DNA from: Caulobacteraceae bacterium
Lineage (GTDB): Bacteria; Pseudomonadota; Alphaproteobacteria; Caulobacterales; Caulobacteraceae
Assembly: GCA_947447115.1 (NCBI GenBank)
Contig: CANFKD010000012.1
Location: 1 to 33,775, forward strand
DNA length: 33,775 nt
Reading direction: 5' to 3'
Position 1 is the first letter of the stretch. Each line of letters begins with the position of its first letter. The position numbers were made by a program, and so were the translations under genes. This document shows positions 29,221-33,775 of the stretch, piece by piece. Below the pieces are notes generated by a model. The model ran no database searches. It had not been told where the DNA came from and saw nothing but the letters and a program-made list of their open reading frames with translations.

Positions 29221-29991
29221 ATGCAAACCCCAAGGACTGATCAGGCGCAAGGATGGAGCGTCGATCCGCAAGAGGTCGAACGTTTTTCACGGATTGCGGC
29301 CGAATGGTGGGACCCAAAGGGCAAGTTCGCCCCTTTGCACCGGTTCAATCCGGTACGTCTGTCCTTCATCCGCGATCAGGCCTTACAGCGATTTGGCCGG
29401 GACAGTTCGGCGCGCCAGCCCTTCACCGGCCTCAAGCTGCTCGATATTGGCTGCGGCGGGGGACTGCTGTCTGAACCGATGAGCCGCTTGGGATTTGACG
29501 TCACCGCCGTTGACGCCTCTGAGCGCAACATCAAGACCGCCTCTGCCCATGCCTTTGAACAGGGGCTCGACATCCATTTTCGCTGCTCGACGGCCGAAAC
29601 CCTGCTCGAAGAGGGCGCAGGACCCTATGACCTGATCTTGAATATGGAGGTCATAGAGCATGTGGCCGATCCGGGCGCCTATTTACGCGCCTGTTCGCAG
29701 CTTCTCGCTCCCGGAGGCCTGATGATCGTGGCGACCATGAACCGGACGCTCAAGGCGCTGGCTCTGGCCAAGATCGGCGCGGAATATATCCTGCGCTGGC
29801 TGCCGGCCGGAACCCATGACTGGAACAAGTTCCTCAAGCCTGAGGAGCTACAAGCCTTTTTGTCCAGTGAACCGGTTCAGATCGAAGGTCCGTTCGGGGT
29901 CAGCTTCAACCCCCTCACCGGCAAGTGGGTGCGCTCTGGCGATAGCGATGTGAACTATATGATGACGGTCCTAAAACCGGCCCTCGTCTAG
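29221..29991 (+). CDS. ubiG: Bifunctional 2-polyprenyl-6-hydroxyphenol methylase / 3-demethylubiquinol 3-O-methyltransferase UbiG
   Basis: About 256 aa from ATG 29221 (alternative ATG 29188); [49 protein letters not shown]. Confidence 0.94.
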   Translation: MQTPRTDQAQGWSVDPQEVERFSRIAAEWWDPKGKFAPLHRFNPVRLSFIRDQALQRFGRDSSARQPFTGLKLLDIGCGGGLLSEPMSRLGFDVTAVDASERNIKTASAHAFEQGLDIHFRCSTAETLLEEGAGPYDLILNMEVIEHVADPGAYLRACSQLLAPGGLMIVATMNRTLKALALAKIGAEYILRWLPAGTHDWNKFLKPEELQAFLSSEPVQIEGPFGVSFNPLTGKWVRSGDSDVNYMMTVLKPALV

Positions 29992-30539
29992 ACCAGCTTG
30001 TCAACAAACAGGGCGGTGCTGCTCGGCGGTGCCGCTACCGCAGCCCCATAGGCCGTGGCCTTGGTCTGATTGTCTTTCAAGGCCTTCAAGAAGGCATCGA
30101 GTGCATCCTTCAAAGGCGAGCTTGCGCTGGTGTCGGTCGTGGAGGCCTGATCTGCAGCAGGCGGTGGTGGCGGCGGAGGTGGACGCCGACCGGCCGCGCC
30201 CGGACCTTCAGTTCCGCCGGGGCCGTCACCCTTGGCCCCCTTGTCATTATCACCATCATTATCGCCGCCGGGGCCGCCGCCAGTGGGGGCCCCCTTGGCC
30301 GCGACCTTGGCAAAGAAGTCTGACAGGAGGGTGGATTGATCTTGGGTAATGGTGCCAGCATCAACCTGCTGAGACAGAAGATCTTGTAGTTTTTGGCGGT
30401 TGTCCGCGCCCTTAGGCGGCGGCGCGGCACCATCAACCGACTGCGCGGGGGCACCCTGCCGAGCGATCTGTGCGGTCTGCTGGGTTGGCGCGATGGGCAG
30501 ATAGCGCATCATGGACGAACTGGTCGCGGCGATCGACAT
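29988..30539 (-). CDS. Uncharacterised protein, paralogue of the 31239 gene; proline/glycine-rich disordered linker
   Basis: Start set at the third Met (MSIAATSSS) because GAGGAG lies 6 nt upstream; contains [25 protein letters not shown] and [24 protein letters not shown]. Confidence 0.75.
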   Translation of the reverse strand: MSIAATSSSMMRYLPIAPTQQTAQIARQGAPAQSVDGAAPPPKGADNRQKLQDLLSQQVDAGTITQDQSTLLSDFFAKVAAKGAPTGGGPGGDNDGDNDKGAKGDGPGGTEGPGAAGRRPPPPPPPPAADQASTTDTSASSPLKDALDAFLKALKDNQTKATAYGAAVAAPPSSTALFVDKLV

Positions 30540-30611
30540 CACCATCTCCTCGGTGGCAAGCGCCCCCAGGCCCTTACTTCAGGACATGCTTAACAGCGAG
30601 ACTTGAATACG

Positions 30612-30617
30612 ATCCTA
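30612..30617 (-). promoter_or_regulatory. Candidate -10 element (TAGGAT on the minus strand) downstream of the CtrA-type box
   Basis: ATCCTA on the plus strand; spacing from the overlapping box is compatible with a CtrA-activated promoter. Confidence 0.3.
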
Positions 30618-30627
30618 AATTGTATGG

Positions 30628-30642
30628 TTAACAAAAAGTTAA
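30628..30642. promoter_or_regulatory. Exact CtrA-type box TTAACAAAAAGTTAA
   Basis: TTAA-N7-TTAA in the intergenic region 89 bp upstream of the 30539 start. Confidence 0.65.
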
Positions 30643-30690
30643 TAGTCTTTGATATTAATTGTGAACTTGACCTCAGACTAAGGTTTTGGA

Positions 30691-31239
30691 TTAGGCGTTT
30701 TCGTCCAAAATCATCGGCTCATTCGACGCGATCGACCGAGACAGGGCCGAGGCCCCATAGATCGCGGTCTTTTCCTGCGCCTCTTTCAGGTTCTTCACAA
30801 AAAGGGCTAAGGCCTCGTTCAATACCGGGTCAGGCTTGAGGGCCGCACGTGAGCGCGAGGCTCTGGTTTGCTTGCGCCGGACAGTCCCCGTTTCGGTACC
30901 CGTCACAGTCCCTTCTTCCTCGCTAACCTCTTCCTCCGCCTCGAGACCCTTGCGGATCATTTCGGTGCTGGACAGTTCCTTGGGGCCACCGCCCATCTGG
31001 GTCTGGGTGGCGAGGCTGGCAAAGAAGGTCGAGAGGGCGTTGGCCTGTTTCTGATTCAAGCTTCCGGCCTGAATCTGATTGGCCAGCATCGACTCCATGC
31101 GGGCCAGGTTTTCAGTGCGCGTTAAGGGCGGCAGGCGCTGGCTATTGTTGGCGTCAATCGACAGGGCGGGGCGCACCGGCAGCGGTGCCACCGCCGGCAT
31201 ATAGGCTGGACCCGCCGTCCCCACTGCATTGATCGACAT
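30691..31239 (-). CDS. Uncharacterised protein, paralogue of the 30539 gene; charged linker
   Basis: 182 aa; NQIQAGSLNQKQANALSTFFASLAT and LNEALALFVKNLKEAQEKTAIYGAS align with the neighbouring paralogue. Confidence 0.75.
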   Translation of the reverse strand: MSINAVGTAGPAYMPAVAPLPVRPALSIDANNSQRLPPLTRTENLARMESMLANQIQAGSLNQKQANALSTFFASLATQTQMGGGPKELSSTEMIRKGLEAEEEVSEEEGTVTGTETGTVRRKQTRASRSRAALKPDPVLNEALALFVKNLKEAQEKTAIYGASALSRSIASNEPMILDENA

Positions 31240-31379
31240 GACCCTGTCCTTTGAGAAAAGGAACCTGAGGTAACTCTATATCAAAATGTTAGAAGACAAA
31301 GCGTTAATGAGGGAGCCTAAAACAAAGTAGATCACCCCGTTTAAATAGCTAAAAAAGACCCGTTCGCTTGGTTTTGCCG

Positions 31380-31811
31380 TTAGTTGAGCTTCTGTTTTTC
31401 CACAGGCTTTGGCGGCATGGGCAGGACCGGCACGCCATCCTCTACCAAGTCCTTGACCTCTTTGGGCGAGGCCTGCCCATAGATGCCCCTCTGTTCAGAC
31501 CGGCCCTCGTGGATGGCGCGGGCCTCGGAGGCGAAGGTGTCACCCACATCGTCAAAATGGGTCTCAACATGGTCGCGCATGGCCTCCATAGCCTGCATAG
31601 CCATGGCGTGTTGGTCGGCAGTTACGGTGCTGACCGCCCCCTTCTTAGCCCCAACGACCGCAGGCGCCATAATCGCCTTGCGCACATCGGTTGAGCCGCA
31701 GACAGGACAGCCGATCAGGCCCCGCGCCGATTGGTCATCAAAATCAGCCGAGGCGCCGAACCAGCCTTCAAACTCATGATCCAAGGCGCAGGCGAGACTA
31801 TAGCGGATCAT
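31380..31811 (-). CDS. DUF1178 family protein
   Basis: 143 aa; MIRYSLACALDHEFEGWFGASADFDDQSARGLIGCPVCGSTDVRKAIMAP. Confidence 0.93.
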   Translation of the reverse strand: MIRYSLACALDHEFEGWFGASADFDDQSARGLIGCPVCGSTDVRKAIMAPAVVGAKKGAVSTVTADQHAMAMQAMEAMRDHVETHFDDVGDTFASEARAIHEGRSEQRGIYGQASPKEVKDLVEDGVPVLPMPPKPVEKQKLN

Positions 31812-32638
31812 AGATCAGGCCCGCTAAAGGCGCGGTCATGAATCAGGGCGGGAATAGCCGAGCGGGCCTTGGCGATCTCAGTCAGATCCAGCACGGCGCT
31901 GACCACGCAAGGCTCGTCATGGTCGACGCTAGCAACGACCTCGCCCCAAGGCGCGATGATGATCGAGTGACCCCAGGTCGCGCGGCCATCTTCGTGGGTG
32001 CCGCCCTGCGCCGGGGCCAAGACAAAGCTGCCCGTCTCAATGGCTCTGGCGCGCAGCAAGATCTCCCAGTGCGCTGCACCGGTGGGACGGGTAAAGGCCG
32101 CAGGCACGCTGATCAGGCCTGCACCGGCCTTAGCCAAGGCCCGGTAGAGATAAGAAAACCGCATATCATAACAGATGGTTAGACCCATCTTCACATCTGG
32201 CAACGCCACCACCGTCGCAGCCTCTCCGGGGGTATAGGCCGAAGATTCCCGATGGCGCTCGCCCGTCGGCAGATCAACATCGAACATGTGGATCTTGTCA
32301 TAGGAAGCGACAATCTTGCCCTCGGGCGAGATCATCAGGCTGCGATTGGCGGCCAAGCCATCGGGGCGCAGAACCAGCGCCGATCCGATCAAGAGCCAAA
32401 TCTTCAGTTCTGCCGCCAAGGCCATGAGACCTTGAACACAGACATCCTCCTCCGTGGGACGCAGGGCCGCGAACATGGCGTCGCGATTGCGCTGCAAGAG
32501 GTTGGTACCCTCTGGCGTCAGGACCAACTGCGCGCCCTCCGAGGCCGCTTGCCGGATCAAGGGCTCAGCCTGAGCCAAGGCCGCGGCCTGGCTCGCAGGC
32601 GTGCGCATCTGGATCAGGGCAACGGCAAGGCGGCTCAT
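31808..32638 (-). CDS. Carbon-nitrogen hydrolase (nitrilase superfamily)
   Basis: 276 aa; LVLTPEGTNL, YDKIHMFDVDLP, MGLTICYDMRFSYLYRALAKAGA (E-K-C triad). Confidence 0.94.
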   Translation of the reverse strand: MSRLAVALIQMRTPASQAAALAQAEPLIRQAASEGAQLVLTPEGTNLLQRNRDAMFAALRPTEEDVCVQGLMALAAELKIWLLIGSALVLRPDGLAANRSLMISPEGKIVASYDKIHMFDVDLPTGERHRESSAYTPGEAATVVALPDVKMGLTICYDMRFSYLYRALAKAGAGLISVPAAFTRPTGAAHWEILLRARAIETGSFVLAPAQGGTHEDGRATWGHSIIIAPWGEVVASVDHDEPCVVSAVLDLTEIAKARSAIPALIHDRAFSGPDL

Positions 32639-32889
32639 GCGGCGAGCATCGCATCCAGCTTGCCGTCACGCTCTAGCGCCATGATGTCATCACAGCCGCC
32701 GACATGCTTGTCGCCTATAAAGATCTGCGGAAAGGTCGAGCGACCCGAACGCTGCATCATCTCTTGGCGAAGAGCCGGGTCCATACCGGCTTCGATTTCC
32801 TGATAGCTGACGCCCTTTTGACGCAGAAGTCCGATTGCACGGGTGCAATAGGGGCAGAAGGGCTTGGTATAGATGGTCACGGCGGTCAT
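32635..32889 (-). CDS. grxC: Glutaredoxin 3
   Basis: 84 aa; VTIYTKPFCPYCTRAIGLLRQKGVSYQEIE, TFPQIFIGDKHVGGCDD. Confidence 0.95.
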   Translation of the reverse strand: MTAVTIYTKPFCPYCTRAIGLLRQKGVSYQEIEAGMDPALRQEMMQRSGRSTFPQIFIGDKHVGGCDDIMALERDGKLDAMLAA

Positions 32890-32916
32890 GACGGGCCTTT
32901 CGAGGTCTGATGCTTC

Positions 32917-33648
32917 CTATATAGGGTGATTTTCCGCCGTGCGCACCCTTGCGACCACAGCAACATCGACCGCGCGGGCCCCTGCTCGCAATAGGGCCTT
33001 GGCGCAGGCCTCTGCGGTGGCACCGGTGGTCAAAACATCATCAATCAGCAAGATCCGCCGCCCCTTGATCTGGCGCTGGTGACCGGGCGGTACGACAAAG
33101 GCACCCGCGACATTACGCCGTCGTCCAGAGCCAGACCGTCCGCCTTGGCTTGCCGTTGCACGGTGGCGCCTGAGACTGTCGGGCAGATAGACGAGGCCTG
33201 CTTGCCGCGCGAGGGGCCGAGCGATCTCGGCGGCCTGATTGTAGCGCCGCGACAAAAGCCGCAAGGGATGGAGCGGGACCGGCACCACGGCATCGGCCTC
33301 AGCAATCAGGTCCCGCGCCGCGCGGCTAATCCATTGCTGAAAGAGCTTAGCCAGATCGGGCCGGTCGGCATGTTTGAACCGCAAGATCAGGTCGCGCGAG
33401 CCTTCGTCATAGAGACAGGCCGCCCGCGCCCTTGAAAAGGCGCGTGGCCGCGCCTTACAGGCCGGGCAAAGGGCTCCGATGCCCTGATTGAACTCGAACG
33501 GAATACCACAGCCATCACAGACCGGATCATCGAGGAAACTCACCTTCAAAAAGGCGTCCGCCGCTAATCCCGGCCCCTGCGACGGCCTTTCTGCAAAATC
33601 CTGCGGCGGAAAGAGCAAATCGAGTAGGGCGCGAAGCCTATGTCTCAT
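32917..33648 (-). CDS. ComF family protein (phosphoribosyltransferase-like)
   Basis: Start set at MRHRLRALLDLLFPPQ (33648); CDGCGIPFEF...CPACK zinc motif; ILLIDDVLTTGATAEACAKAL PRPP motif. Confidence 0.92.
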   Translation of the reverse strand: MRHRLRALLDLLFPPQDFAERPSQGPGLAADAFLKVSFLDDPVCDGCGIPFEFNQGIGALCPACKARPRAFSRARAACLYDEGSRDLILRFKHADRPDLAKLFQQWISRAARDLIAEADAVVPVPLHPLRLLSRRYNQAAEIARPLARQAGLVYLPDSLRRHRATASQGGRSGSGRRRNVAGAFVVPPGHQRQIKGRRILLIDDVLTTGATAEACAKALLRAGARAVDVAVVARVRTAENHPI

Positions 33649-33684
33649 TTCCGAACACCGCTTTGATGATATAGGCCTTGCACC

Positions 33685-33775
33685 ATGAGCGCCCCTCCTC
33701 GCCTGTTTGACCGTTCCTTGCACCGCGCCCGACTGGACCGCGCCGCCTTGGATTTCGCCGCTGCCGATTTCCTCA
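33685..33775 (+). CDS. Methyltransferase domain protein (NDUFAF5/BioC-like), N-terminus only, truncated by window
   Basis: MSAPPRLFDRSLHRARLDRAALDFAAADFL resembles the N-terminus of alphaproteobacterial methyltransferases encoded divergently from comF. Confidence 0.65.
   Translation, partial: MSAPPRLFDRSLHRARLDRAALDFAAADFL

Noticed and set aside
31304-31344. TTAA half-sites upstream of the second paralogue (31239)
   Set aside because: No pair has the 7-nt CtrA spacing.
1-33775. CRISPR array, transposon/IS, tRNA or rRNA, restriction or defence system
   Set aside because: No regularly spaced repeats, transposase, cloverleaf, rRNA or recognisable defence gene seen.

Overview
The window is a gene-dense, high-GC stretch of alphaproteobacterial chromosome. 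It looks Caulobacterales-like, based on CtrA, FlbD, a flbE-type FliH and SspB-alpha. Most of it is core genome. Left part (+): sspB, a PaaI-type thioesterase, a C13 (legumain-like) peptidase and a serine beta-lactamase-family hydrolase, then a convergent stand-alone RusA-like gene (-) and fumC. A short DUF4169-like gene leads into an early flagellar operon: fliF-fliG-fliH/flbE-fliN-flbD-flhA. A DUF4282-like membrane gene, fliJ and fliI (-), ctrA (+) and an M23 peptidase follow. The right part is mostly minus strand: DUF4167, prmC, MOSC, prfA, ispG, a RodZ-like HTH protein, ptsP and lysC; then ubiG (+); two adjacent paralogous proteins of unknown function; and DUF1178, nitrilase-family hydrolase, grxC and comF, with a methyltransferase running off the right edge. 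I saw no tRNA, rRNA, CRISPR array, IS element or prophage. The best second-look items are: (1) the adjacent paralogous pair of unknown proteins with an exact TTAA-N7-TTAA (CtrA-type) box between them; (2) two dyad-symmetric boxes with the same TAAA-N7-TTTA geometry, centred 32 bp apart, upstream of fliF; (3) an exact palindromic CtrA-type box plus a GANTC site upstream of the M23 peptidase next to ctrA; (4) a 9-bp-arm inverted repeat upstream of the RodZ-like gene.
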